The position numbers and the translations under genes were made by a program. Positions 26,054-34,434 of a DNA stretch of 64,000 nt are shown here, one piece after another. The stretch is from Chloroflexota bacterium (lineage in GTDB: Bacteria; Chloroflexota; Anaerolineae; Anaerolineales; Anaerolineaceae). Numbering within the stretch: the stretch's first letter is position 1; each line of letters starts with the position of its first letter. The stretch lies in assembly GCA_016838895.1 (NCBI GenBank), contig JAEKNU010000004.1, positions 1-64,000 of the forward strand, read 5' to 3'. The notes below the pieces were generated by a model. That model was not told the DNA's origin. It saw nothing but the letters and a program-made list of their open reading frames with translations, and did not search any database.

Positions 26054-26909
26054 AATCTAATATTTGATAGGATATCCCCACTGTTCCTGGACCTGTGTGT
26101 GTGCCAATAACTGGACTGACATCTGTTACAACCCCTTCAGATACCCGGTCTTTGCCAATCGCTTCTGTGGCCTTTTCTAAAGTTTTATAGGCCTGTTGCT
26201 CTGCATCAGCATGGATAATGCCTAATGCTATATGTTTATGATCACCCATGATTTCAACCATTAGGGCAACTAAACGATCAAGCGCTTTGTTTAACGTGCG
26301 AATTTTTTCCTTGCCTTCAATTTTTCCATCTGATAACCAAAGAATCGGTTTAAGTTTTAATGCCGTACCCAGAAAAGCGGATCCACTACCAATACGTCCA
26401 CCTTTATGCAGGAACTCAAGGGTGCTAACTGCAAAGATTGCGCCACTTTTTTCCGGCATTTTTTCTGCCATTGCAATACATTCCTCTAAGGACGCGCCAT
26501 CTTTTGCAGCCCTTGCCAAAATTAGCGCATTGAAACCCAAAGCCATAGCGGTTACCTTGGAATCAAAGATGGCGATATTCTCTTTATTCAATATTTGCTT
26601 TGCCTGAGTAGCTGATTGAACTGTTCCAGATAATGCTGCTGAAATATGAATAGAAATAATATCAAAACCCTGATCAAGAAGTTCCTGATACTTATCCTGA
26701 AAAACCTTGGGGGAAGGCTGGGAGGTTGAGGGAATAATATCCGATTCCGAAAGTTTTTGATAGAAATCTACCGGTTTGATATCTATGCCATCCCGATAAG
26801 TTTCTGCACCCCAAATTACTTGTAATGGCAAAATATGTATTGGCAAACCTTTGATAAGATCCTCAGGTAAATATGCAGTACTGTCTGTAACGACCGCAAC
26901 TTTTGACAT
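26052..26909 (-). CDS. DegV family fatty-acid-binding protein
   Basis: A 285-residue DegV protein. Known members bind a fatty acid between two alpha/beta lobes, and the FakB type presents it to the FakA kinase. Visible signatures are VAVVTDSTAYLPEDL at the start, the phosphate/head-group loop DIIPSTSQPSP, IDIISIHISAALSGT-like (written DIISIHISAALSGT) and SGAIFAVSTLEFLHKGGRIG. It has a good AGGAG ribosome site. No fakA is next to it. The gene stands alone, divergent from ffh. Confidence 0.92.
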   Translation of the reverse strand: MSKVAVVTDSTAYLPEDLIKGLPIHILPLQVIWGAETYRDGIDIKPVDFYQKLSESDIIPSTSQPSPKVFQDKYQELLDQGFDIISIHISAALSGTVQSATQAKQILNKENIAIFDSKVTAMALGFNALILARAAKDGASLEECIAMAEKMPEKSGAIFAVSTLEFLHKGGRIGSGSAFLGTALKLKPILWLSDGKIEGKEKIRTLNKALDRLVALMVEIMGDHKHIALGIIHADAEQQAYKTLEKATEAIGKDRVSEGVVTDVSPVIGTHTGPGTVGISYQILD

Positions 26910-27054
26910 TATGCCGACTCCTTATTATTCAAATGAAAGATTCATGGATAATCATAGCTAATAACCCTTAAGTTCTGTTTTGGTTACGCAAATTTTCACA
27001 AATACTAATACGAAAGTATATTTTATCATCCTTTTTTAGCAGAACTGGAAAACC

Positions 27055-27083
27055 TTGACCATTTATCTCATACCGAATACAAT
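27055..27083 (+). promoter_or_regulatory. Promoter of the ffh operon
   Basis: TTGACC (27055-27060) and TACAAT (27078-27083) are separated by 17 bases, the best-formed -35/-10 pair in the window. The start would fall near 27090, giving a leader of about 40 bases. Confidence 0.72.
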
Positions 27084-27094
27084 CTAGCAGTATT

Positions 27095-27110
27095 TCCCGC
27101 ACTGGTGGGA
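27095..27110 (+). promoter_or_regulatory. Small hairpin in the ffh leader
   Basis: TCCCGC pairs with GTGGGA (one G-T) around ACTG, right after the expected start and 20 bases before the ATG. No Shine-Dalgarno lies between hairpin and ATG except GGGA inside the stem, so it may affect translation. It lacks a T tract and is not a terminator. Confidence 0.4.
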
Positions 27111-27130
27111 GCCTTATTTCATATTAATAA

Positions 27131-28471
27131 ATGTTTTCAGAGGATTCCTTGTTCGAGAATTTAAGCAACCGGTTATCAAATATCTTTCAGGATCTACGCA
27201 GACGCGGTAAATTGTCTGCCGAGGATGTTGATACTGTTTTGCGTTCTGTTCGAATGGCATTGCTGGAGGCTGATGTACATTACAGTGTGGTTAAGGATTT
27301 CACCAATCGTATTCGTGAACGTGCTGTAGGGCAGGAGGTTTCCAAGGCGTTAAATCCAGCCCAGCAAGTGATTAAGATCGTTCATGAAGAGCTGATCGCT
27401 ACTTTGGGTGAACCAGATCGTTTAAACCTGACTGGTGAAAAGCCCAGGGTTATTATGCTGGTTGGTTTGCAGGGCTCCGGTAAAACAACGGCTAGTGCCA
27501 AATTGGGTAAATACCTGCGGGCAAAAGGCGAAAGAGTATTGCTGGTCGGTGCTGATCCATATCGTCCGGCTGCTGCTGATCAATTGCGTACACTGGGTGA
27601 ACAAATCAGCATACCTGTCTTTCATGAGGCCGACAAGAAAGTACCCCAAATGGTACGTCGCGCTTATGATCACGCCAAAAAGGGTGGCTTTGGGGTGATG
27701 ATTGTTGATACAGCGGGACGTTCTCAATTAGATCAGGAATTAATGGTAGAATTAAAGGCCATTGCCAAGAATATTACGATATCAGAAACATTGTTGGTAG
27801 TGGATGCTATGATTGGTCAGGAAGCTTTGGCGATTGCAGAAGGCTTCAGGGATGCAGTACAAATCAGTGGCTTGATCTTTTCAAAAATGGATGGCGATGC
27901 ACGAGGTGGTGCTGCTATCTCTATAAGAAGTGTTACCGGTGTTCCAATTAAATTTATCGGTACTGGCGAAAGTGTTGATGCACTGGAATCTTTTGATTCA
28001 AACCGTTTAGCATCTCGTATTCTTGGTATGGGTGACATCCTCGGCTTAATTGAAAAAGCAGAGATAAATTACTCTCAAGAAGAAGCAGAGAAACAAACCG
28101 AGAAAATGCTCTCTGGGCGGTTGAATCTGGAAGATTATATTGATCAGATTCGGCAGGTTCGTAAGATGGGTTCGGTAGATCAATTGTTATCTATGATGCC
28201 AGGCGAAATGAATCGAATGACTCAGCAGGTTGATCCGATTCAAGCCGATAGACAATTGAATAGAACCGAGGCAATCATCTTGTCGATGACTCGTGCGGAA
28301 CGCAAATCGCCAGATTTATTAAATGCCAGTAGACGGCGACGTATTGCTGCAGGCTCTGGTACGACTGTGCAGGACGTAAACCGCTTATTAAAGCAGTTTA
28401 AAGAAATGCAAAAGATGATGAAAATGATTAAGAAAACAGGCGGTAAAGGTTTATCCCGCATGTTCAAGTAA
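27131..28471 (+). CDS. ffh: Signal recognition particle protein Ffh (SRP54)
   Basis: The GTPase of the signal recognition particle, binding the SRP RNA and signal peptides of membrane and secreted proteins. The 446 residues show the N domain (1-95), then the G domain with G1 GLQGSGKTT (112-120), VLLVGADPYRPAAADQL, G3 DTAGRSQ and the insertion-box region SKMDGDARGGAAIS. The Met-rich M domain (about 325-446) has MPGEMNRM and MTRAER. The basic Lys/Met tail fits RNA binding. It heads the rpsP-khpA-rimM group. I did not find an SRP RNA gene in the upstream gap. Confidence 0.98.
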   Translation: MFSEDSLFENLSNRLSNIFQDLRRRGKLSAEDVDTVLRSVRMALLEADVHYSVVKDFTNRIRERAVGQEVSKALNPAQQVIKIVHEELIATLGEPDRLNLTGEKPRVIMLVGLQGSGKTTASAKLGKYLRAKGERVLLVGADPYRPAAADQLRTLGEQISIPVFHEADKKVPQMVRRAYDHAKKGGFGVMIVDTAGRSQLDQELMVELKAIAKNITISETLLVVDAMIGQEALAIAEGFRDAVQISGLIFSKMDGDARGGAAISIRSVTGVPIKFIGTGESVDALESFDSNRLASRILGMGDILGLIEKAEINYSQEEAEKQTEKMLSGRLNLEDYIDQIRQVRKMGSVDQLLSMMPGEMNRMTQQVDPIQADRQLNRTEAIILSMTRAERKSPDLLNASRRRRIAAGSGTTVQDVNRLLKQFKEMQKMMKMIKKTGGKGLSRMFK

Positions 28472-28591
28472 CTGTTACTGTCCGTCATGTTGTTTCACGC
28501 TTCCTTCGGCGTCCCTAAACTTCATGGAAACAGCAATAGTTACAATACCGTGATATTAATATGAAAAATAGGTAATAGGAGAAATTACTCA

Positions 28592-28936
28592 ATGGTTCGA
28601 ATACGTTTACGTAGAGTAGGTCTGAAACGTCAACCCAGTTATCGTCTGGTTGCCGCAGACAAAGAAAGTCCACGAGATGGCAAATTTCTTGAAATTTTAG
28701 GTCATTACAATCCCCGTACTGAACCTTTTACTTTTGAAGTAAAAGAAGATCGTATTTTTGATTGGCTAAGTAAAGGCGCCCAACCCTCTGATTCAGTACA
28801 GCAACTTTTCAAGAGCGTTGGATTAATGGAACGCTTTGAGCGTGTTAAATCAGGGGAGTCCCTGGATGCTGTTTTAGCAGAATCAAAAGCATATTATGAA
28901 AATCGAAAAGTAGATCCACGCACCCGCCGTGATTAA
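28592..28936 (+). CDS. rpsP: 30S ribosomal protein bS16
   Basis: A 114-residue S16 protein. The opening MVRIRLRRVGLKRQPSYRLV and the segment ILGHYNPRTEPF are diagnostic. It is longer than the 80-90 residues typical of many bacteria because of a C-terminal helix-rich extension (about 80-114) ending in basic residues. A clear AGGAG box precedes the ATG. It stands 120 bases after ffh. Confidence 0.98.
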   Translation: MVRIRLRRVGLKRQPSYRLVAADKESPRDGKFLEILGHYNPRTEPFTFEVKEDRIFDWLSKGAQPSDSVQQLFKSVGLMERFERVKSGESLDAVLAESKAYYENRKVDPRTRRD

Positions 28937-28979
28937 TCATTTGATTTTGGTGCATAATCCTCAGTAATAAGGAGAAGCC

Positions 28980-29222
28980 ATGAAATCTTTAATTGAATAC
29001 ATCGTTTTGTCTCTGGTTGATAATCCGACAGAAGTTAAAGTAACCCAATCTGTAGGTGGTGGCCGTGTTCACCTGGCACTCAATGTCGCTCCTGAAGATA
29101 TGGGGCGTGTGATTGGAAAAGGTGGTCGAGTGGCCAATGCTATGCGGATTCTTTCCAGAGTCACCGCAGCCCACGATGGGAAACAAGTTACCCTGGATGT
29201 TGTTGAACCGCATGAGAACTAA
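28980..29222 (+). CDS. khpA: KH-domain RNA-binding protein KhpA
   Basis: An 80-residue single type-II KH domain protein (YlqC/KhpA). The RNA-binding GxxG loop is GKGG at 46-49 (MGRVIGKGGRVANAMR). In other bacteria it works with KhpB/Jag in cell elongation and RNA control. It lies between rpsP and rimM, the normal place in Gram-positive and Chloroflexi genomes, with an AAGGAG ribosome site. Its last 11 bases overlap rimM. Confidence 0.95.
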   Translation: MKSLIEYIVLSLVDNPTEVKVTQSVGGGRVHLALNVAPEDMGRVIGKGGRVANAMRILSRVTAAHDGKQVTLDVVEPHEN

Positions 29223-29778
29223 GCAAGACGACAATTCCCTGGCTTCAGATCAAAATAATACTGGCTCGCCTGCGAATGGCGAGCCTGTCTTCTTGCGTAT
29301 TGGTAAATTACGCCGCGCTCATGGTTTAAAAGGTGAGATCCTGATGCAAGTTACAACACACTTTCCTGAGCGGATCATACCTGGTAAGAAGGTATACATT
29401 GGTGATCATCATCAAGTAGTAATGATTGAGCGTCTTCGTTGGGCCAATAAAAACATTTTGCTTAAATTGGAAGACGTAAATTCCCCAGATGAGATCGTTC
29501 CGTATCGGAATCAGCCAGTATTTATTGATGCGGTTGAATTACCGGTTTTACCTGAGGGAGAATATTATCATCATCAACTGCTTGGTTTAAGAATTGTTGA
29601 TGAAGATGATCATGAGTTAGGTGTCTTGACAGACATTCTTGAAACAGGCGCAAATGATGTTTATGTCGTTAAAACCGAAGAAAATAAGGAACTATTGTTA
29701 CCTGTTATTTTCGATGTTGTTTTAAATTATGCGCTGGAAGAAGGAAAAATCATCGTTCGTTTACCTGCGATGTTGTAA
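29212..29778 (+). CDS. rimM: Ribosome maturation factor RimM
   Basis: Helps assemble the 30S head by binding uS19. I start at the ATG at 29212 (188 residues). The longer frame back to 29113 only reads khpA out of frame. An N-terminal variable stretch (1-23) precedes the RimM beta-barrel (about 24-105: FLRIGKLRRAHGLKGEILMQ) and the PRC-barrel (about 112-188: YYHHQLLGLRIVDE, GANDVYVVK, LLLPVIFDVVL). There is no separate Shine-Dalgarno, so translation is likely coupled to khpA. The trmD gene that usually follows is missing and dprA comes instead. Confidence 0.95.
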   Translation: MRTKQDDNSLASDQNNTGSPANGEPVFLRIGKLRRAHGLKGEILMQVTTHFPERIIPGKKVYIGDHHQVVMIERLRWANKNILLKLEDVNSPDEIVPYRNQPVFIDAVELPVLPEGEYYHHQLLGLRIVDEDDHELGVLTDILETGANDVYVVKTEENKELLLPVIFDVVLNYALEEGKIIVRLPAML

Positions 29779-29792
29779 TTTTATTCAGGGGA

Positions 29793-30917
29793 ATGATGGA
29801 TCAACGAAAATTCTGGGTCGCCTTCAATGCAATACAAGGAATAGGTCCTGCACGCCTTCAAAAATTAGCTTCCTATTTCCCCGATCTTTCAACAGCCTGG
29901 TATGCAAGTAGAGCAGAACTCTGTGCAGGTGGATTGCCTGAACGAGTATGTGATTATTTTATTACCGGGCGCAAGAAAATTGATCCGGATCAGAAATTTG
30001 ATGAAATCCTGCAAAAGGGTATTGATGTCCTTACGCTTGATGATGAATTATATCCCCGCAGATTGAAAGAAATTAATAATCCACCCTCCGTGTTATTTTT
30101 TAAGGGAGAATATATTCCTACTGATGAATGGGCTGTTGCCATTGTTGGAACCCGCAAAGCATCTTCCTACGGTAAGCAGATCACAAATGAATTGGCAGCT
30201 TTTTTAGCAAGCCATGATATTACCGTGGTGAGCGGTATGGCACGAGGTGTGGATGCAATTGCTCATCATGCGGCTATTAAGGCAAATGGTAGAACAATTG
30301 CAGTTTTGGGCTGTGGTGTTGATGTCATTTATCCACCGGAACATCGTGGCTTGTCAGAACAGATTGTTCAACAAGGCGTTTTGATTAGTGATTATTTCCC
30401 TGGAACACCACCAGAAAGCGTGAACTTTCCGCCACGAAATCGAATTATCTCAGGGTTAAGCTTGGCGACAATTGTGATTGAAGCTGGACAAAAAAGCGGC
30501 GCCTTGATTACTGCAACCTATGCTGCTGAACATGGCAGAGATGTATATGCATTGCCAGGACCTATTTATGCACAACAAAGCAAAGGCACCAATCAGCTAA
30601 TTGCCCAGGGCGCGATACCATTATTGGATTATGATCAACTACTGGATAATTTAAATATCAGACAAGACGCTATAATGGAAAAACCACGTGCCATGATTCC
30701 TGAAAATGAAAATGAAGAAAAAATTCTGACATGTTTAGGATCAGAGGCACTGATAATTGATGAAATATTAAATATGACAAATTTACCCGTGCAAACAATA
30801 TCCGCCACATTGAGCATGATGGAATTAAAAGGGTTTGTCACCCAAGTTGAGGGGGTAAAGTACAGGGTTTCCCATGGAAAATCTGTTCTTCAGAGGAGTA
30901 CAAAAAATGAAAAATAA
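29793..30917 (+). CDS. dprA: DNA processing protein DprA (Smf)
   Basis: Protects incoming single-stranded DNA and loads RecA during natural transformation. The 374 residues carry an N-terminal helical domain (about 1-75: IQGIGPARLQKLASYFP) and the Rossmann-like core with VAIVGTRKASSYGK, VVSGMARGVDAIAHHAA and AVLGCGVDVIYPPEH. A C-terminal winged helix (about 300-360: LIIDEILNMTNLPVQTIS) follows. ATG 29796 is an equally good start given the AGGGG box at 29787-29791. The end overlaps manC by 11 bases. No com genes are in the window, so competence itself is not shown. Confidence 0.95.
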   Translation: MMDQRKFWVAFNAIQGIGPARLQKLASYFPDLSTAWYASRAELCAGGLPERVCDYFITGRKKIDPDQKFDEILQKGIDVLTLDDELYPRRLKEINNPPSVLFFKGEYIPTDEWAVAIVGTRKASSYGKQITNELAAFLASHDITVVSGMARGVDAIAHHAAIKANGRTIAVLGCGVDVIYPPEHRGLSEQIVQQGVLISDYFPGTPPESVNFPPRNRIISGLSLATIVIEAGQKSGALITATYAAEHGRDVYALPGPIYAQQSKGTNQLIAQGAIPLLDYDQLLDNLNIRQDAIMEKPRAMIPENENEEKILTCLGSEALIIDEILNMTNLPVQTISATLSMMELKGFVTQVEGVKYRVSHGKSVLQRSTKNEK

Positions 30918-31998
30918 TTATTATGCGGTAATTATGGCAGGGGGTGGCGGCACCCGTTTATGGCCATTGTCTAGAAAATCCACTCCAAAGCAAATGTTAA
31001 CTTTGACAAATAACCGTACGATGTATCAATTGGCCTGTGACCGTTTGAAGAATCTGTTTCCACCAGAACGCATTTTTGTGGTTACGGTTGCAGATCAGAT
31101 TGAGGCGTTATCTGAACAAACACCAGAAATTCCAAATGAAAACTTCTTGATTGAACCGATGCCAAAAGGTACCGCGACGGTGGTGGCGTATGCAGCCAGC
31201 GTATTAAAAAAGGTTGATCCTGATGCAGTTATGGCAGTACTTACCGCTGATCACTTGATTGAGAATATAGCCATGTTTGAATCTGTTCTAAATACTGCGT
31301 ACGATGCAGCACAATCCGGATATTTGGTTACATTGGGTATTGTTCCAAAATTCCCATCCACTGGATATGGATATATCCATCGTACAAACGATGAGATATC
31401 AGGTTTTGATTTGCCAATATACCGGGTGGCACAATTCCGTGAAAAACCGGATCTGGAAACAGCACAGTGTATGTTGGCTTCAGGTGATTATGATTGGAAT
31501 TCCGGTATGTTTATTTGGCGGGTCGCAAAGATACTAGATGCATTTGAAACCTTAATGCCTGAGTTAACTGAAAAAATGCACTATATGTTTGCAACAAATA
31601 GTAGTTCTGAAACTGAACAGCGAATAAAAGGAATTTGGCCAAAGATAAAACCGCAAACGATTGACTATGGTATTATGGAGCATGCTGAAGATGTCGTCGT
31701 CATTCCGGCTGCCAATCTGGAATGGAATGATGTAGGAAGTTGGGATTCCCTTTTTGATGTATTGCAATCTGATGAAAATTGTAATATTATTCTGGGCGCA
31801 GAACATTTAGGAATCGACACGAGTGAATCTTTGGTGTGTTCGAATCAGCAAGACCGCTTGATTGTTACCATAGGCGTTAAAGATCTGGTAATTGTTGATA
31901 CGGGAGATGCAATTCTCGTCAGTGATCGGAATCGGGTACAAGACGTCAAAGAAGTGGTTAAGAAATTATTGGAGCAAAAGAAAGAAGCTTATTTATAG
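30907..31998 (+). CDS. manC: Mannose-1-phosphate guanylyltransferase
   Basis: Makes GDP-mannose from mannose-1-phosphate and GTP, feeding glycan synthesis. The start is at 30907, behind GAGGAG; the frame extends 33 bases further up without a ribosome site. At 363 residues it is the short, single-domain form without the phosphomannose isomerase tail. The nucleotidyltransferase signature MAGGGGTRLWPLSRKSTPKQ is at the N-terminus, followed by FLIEPMPKGTATVVAYAAS, VLTADHLI, FREKPD and WNSGMFIW. The gene symbol is by function; ManC and Mpg types cannot be fully separated here. Confidence 0.93.
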   Translation: MKNNYYAVIMAGGGGTRLWPLSRKSTPKQMLTLTNNRTMYQLACDRLKNLFPPERIFVVTVADQIEALSEQTPEIPNENFLIEPMPKGTATVVAYAASVLKKVDPDAVMAVLTADHLIENIAMFESVLNTAYDAAQSGYLVTLGIVPKFPSTGYGYIHRTNDEISGFDLPIYRVAQFREKPDLETAQCMLASGDYDWNSGMFIWRVAKILDAFETLMPELTEKMHYMFATNSSSETEQRIKGIWPKIKPQTIDYGIMEHAEDVVVIPAANLEWNDVGSWDSLFDVLQSDENCNIILGAEHLGIDTSESLVCSNQQDRLIVTIGVKDLVIVDTGDAILVSDRNRVQDVKEVVKKLLEQKKEAYL

Positions 31999-32008
31999 GA
32001 GAGTTGGC

Positions 32009-34321
32009 TTGGAAGCATATTGTGTTAAATGTAGAGAAAAACGCGAAATTCAAGATCCGCGAGCAGATTTTAATGCAGCAGCAGCACCCGTTACCATAGG
32101 TCTGTGTACGGTATGTGGAACAAAAATGTACCGTATTGGAAAAACACCGGCACATGAGGGTATGATTCCTCCAAAACGGAAAGTTGTTGAAAAAGTACGC
32201 AAAGGAAAATTGGTTATTGTTGAATCGCCAGCTAAAGCAAAAACAGTTGGACGATTTTTAGGCAAGGATTATACTGTCAGGGCATCTGTCGGACATGTAA
32301 GAGATTTATTGCGTTCAGAGTTATCTGTAGATGTAGACAATAATTTTCAACCAAAATATCGCATCCCAAATGAGAAACGTAAAGTTGTAAAAGAGTTAAA
32401 AGCTATTGCCAAAGATGCCGCAGAGATTTATCTGGCAACTGACCCTGATCGTGAGGGTGAAGCGATTGCCTGGCATTTGCAGGAATCTATCGGTGAAGAT
32501 GAGAAGTTATACAAACGTGTCGTCTTTCATGAAATTACCGAATCGGCAATTGATGACGCTTTTAATCATCCGCGTGACATTAATATGTCATTGGTGGATG
32601 CGCAACAGGCGCGCCGCATCCTTGATCGTCTCGTGGGATATGGTATCAGTCCATTGTTGTGGGCAAAAGTACGCAGCCGTTTATCTGCCGGAAGGGTTCA
32701 ATCGGTTGCATTGCGATTAATTGTAGAACGTGAACGTGCTATCGCCGATTTCGAGCCAGTAGAATATTGGAGTATTGCCGGTTCTTTCTATTCCGCATTA
32801 AGTGATGCAACTTACAAAGCCAAACTGGTAAAGATTAATAGCGAAGATCCGAAATTGCCAGATCAGATGACTGTGGATGATGTTGTGGCGGATTTGGAAA
32901 AAAGCAAATTCGAAATCAGCAAAGTAAAAAAAGGCTCGCGCAAGAAAACACCATCCGCGCCATTTATTACCAGTACTTTACAGCAAGAAGCTTCCCGCCG
33001 ATTAGGTTTTACAGCCAAACGCACAATGGCATTGGCTCAACAACTTTATGAAGGAATTGATATTGGCAGCTCTGGTACGGTTGGTTTGATAACTTATATG
33101 CGTACTGATTCAACGAATATCTCTGCGTACGCTCAAAAAGAAGCACGTGATTTGATTTTAAAAACGTATGGCAAAGACTATTTACCGGATAAAGCACCAG
33201 TTTATCGCACTCGTGCGAAAGGGGCGCAAGAAGCACATGAAGCCGTTCGTCCTTCATCTGTAAAACGCCGCCCTGAAGAATTGAAATCATTCCTTAGTCG
33301 TGATCAATATCGACTGTATCAACTTATCTGGAAACGGTTTATGGCATCGCAGATGTCGAACGCGCTCTATGATACGATCACAGTCGAAATTACTGGAAAA
33401 GCTGTTGATCACAAGTATTTATTCCGGACGACAGGTTCATCTATTCGCTTCCAAGGGTTCTTGGTTCTATATGAAGAATCCAAAGATGAAGATAAAACGG
33501 ATGAAAATGGTGATGCATTTGATATTCCTACTAACTTGCAGGAAAATGAACCTCAGGATCTAAAAGAACTTTATCCGGAGCAGCATTTTACACAACCACC
33601 ACCTCGGTTTACGGAAGCCTCACTGGTTCAATTGATGGAAGAGCATGGCATAGGACGTCCATCGACTTATGCAGCGATTCTTTCTACTATTCAAGAGCGC
33701 GGATATATTTACCGTGAAGCCAAGCGTTTATATCCAACTGAAACAGGTGTGGTTGTAAATGATTTATTGGTAGAACACTTCCCAAGTATTATTGAGGTCG
33801 GCTTTACGGCTAAAATGGAAGAAGACTTGGATGAAATTGCTGGTGGAACCAACAACTGGCCGGAATTAATCGCTGAATTTTATTCGCAATTCAAACCTCT
33901 GCTTGATAAAGCAGAAAAAGAAATGCCTGAAAAGAAAGCTGAATTGGAAAAAATTGGCCGTGAATGCCCCAAGTGTGGTCACGATTTGGTGATTCGCTGG
34001 GGACGATATGGAAAATTTATTAGTTGTAACAATTTCCCGGAATGTCGTTATACAGAACCCTGGCTGGAAAAAATCGGGGTATCTTGTCCAAAGGATGAAG
34101 GTGATATTGTATTACGCCGAACACGCAAAGGACGGGTATTCTATGGGTGTTCAAACTATCCAGAATGTGATTTTACTTCCTGGAAGCAGCCTATTGCTGC
34201 AAAATGTCCTAGCTGTTCAGGAACATTAGTGATTGCAAACAAGAAACAAGTCAATTGTATGGATTGTGAAACCATATTTTCACGCGATGAGGTTGAAACA
34301 GCCGAACAGGAATCGGCATAA
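32009..34321 (+). CDS. topA: DNA topoisomerase I with extra N-terminal zinc-finger-like domain
   Basis: Relaxes negative supercoils by type IA single-strand passage. The best start is a TTG at 32009 behind AGGAGAG; the open frame back to 31892 lies inside manC. The 770 residues begin with a two-CxxC segment (CVKC...CTVC, about 4-42, resembling DUF5679), which is not part of standard TopA. The TOPRIM domain (KLVIVESPAKAKTV, DPDREGEAIAWHL) follows. The active-site Tyr is in LITYMRTDS. Three C-terminal zinc fingers close the protein (CPKCGHD...CNNFPEC, CPKDEGD...CSNYPEC, CPSCSGT...CMDC). The middle finger has CPKD, losing one Cys of its first pair. Confidence 0.96.
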   Translation: MEAYCVKCREKREIQDPRADFNAAAAPVTIGLCTVCGTKMYRIGKTPAHEGMIPPKRKVVEKVRKGKLVIVESPAKAKTVGRFLGKDYTVRASVGHVRDLLRSELSVDVDNNFQPKYRIPNEKRKVVKELKAIAKDAAEIYLATDPDREGEAIAWHLQESIGEDEKLYKRVVFHEITESAIDDAFNHPRDINMSLVDAQQARRILDRLVGYGISPLLWAKVRSRLSAGRVQSVALRLIVERERAIADFEPVEYWSIAGSFYSALSDATYKAKLVKINSEDPKLPDQMTVDDVVADLEKSKFEISKVKKGSRKKTPSAPFITSTLQQEASRRLGFTAKRTMALAQQLYEGIDIGSSGTVGLITYMRTDSTNISAYAQKEARDLILKTYGKDYLPDKAPVYRTRAKGAQEAHEAVRPSSVKRRPEELKSFLSRDQYRLYQLIWKRFMASQMSNALYDTITVEITGKAVDHKYLFRTTGSSIRFQGFLVLYEESKDEDKTDENGDAFDIPTNLQENEPQDLKELYPEQHFTQPPPRFTEASLVQLMEEHGIGRPSTYAAILSTIQERGYIYREAKRLYPTETGVVVNDLLVEHFPSIIEVGFTAKMEEDLDEIAGGTNNWPELIAEFYSQFKPLLDKAEKEMPEKKAELEKIGRECPKCGHDLVIRWGRYGKFISCNNFPECRYTEPWLEKIGVSCPKDEGDIVLRRTRKGRVFYGCSNYPECDFTSWKQPIAAKCPSCSGTLVIANKKQVNCMDCETIFSRDEVETAEQESA

Positions 34322-34353
34322 TTCTTGCATCTAAAATGTTGCAATAAGATAAT

Positions 34354-34384
34354 GTTTGCATCAGATGCAAACCTCATCTAAAAT
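34354..34384 (+). promoter_or_regulatory. Promoter overlapped by a perfect 19-base palindrome
   Basis: TTGCAT (34356-34361) and TAAAAT (34379-34384) are 17 bases apart. GTTTGCATCAGATGCAAAC (34354-34372) is a perfect 9-1-9 inverted repeat that covers the -35. With no T tract after it, it looks like a repressor or activator site rather than a terminator. Confidence 0.5.
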
Positions 34385-34434
34385 ACATTAACAGATTGGA
34401 TAATTTATTAAGCAATCTTTCAGGAGCAATACGT

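Noticed and set aside
26910-27130. Possible SRP RNA gene upstream of ffh
   Set aside because: The GGUCAG...GGAAG tetraloop core of SRP RNA is not present; the region only shows a promoter and a small hairpin.
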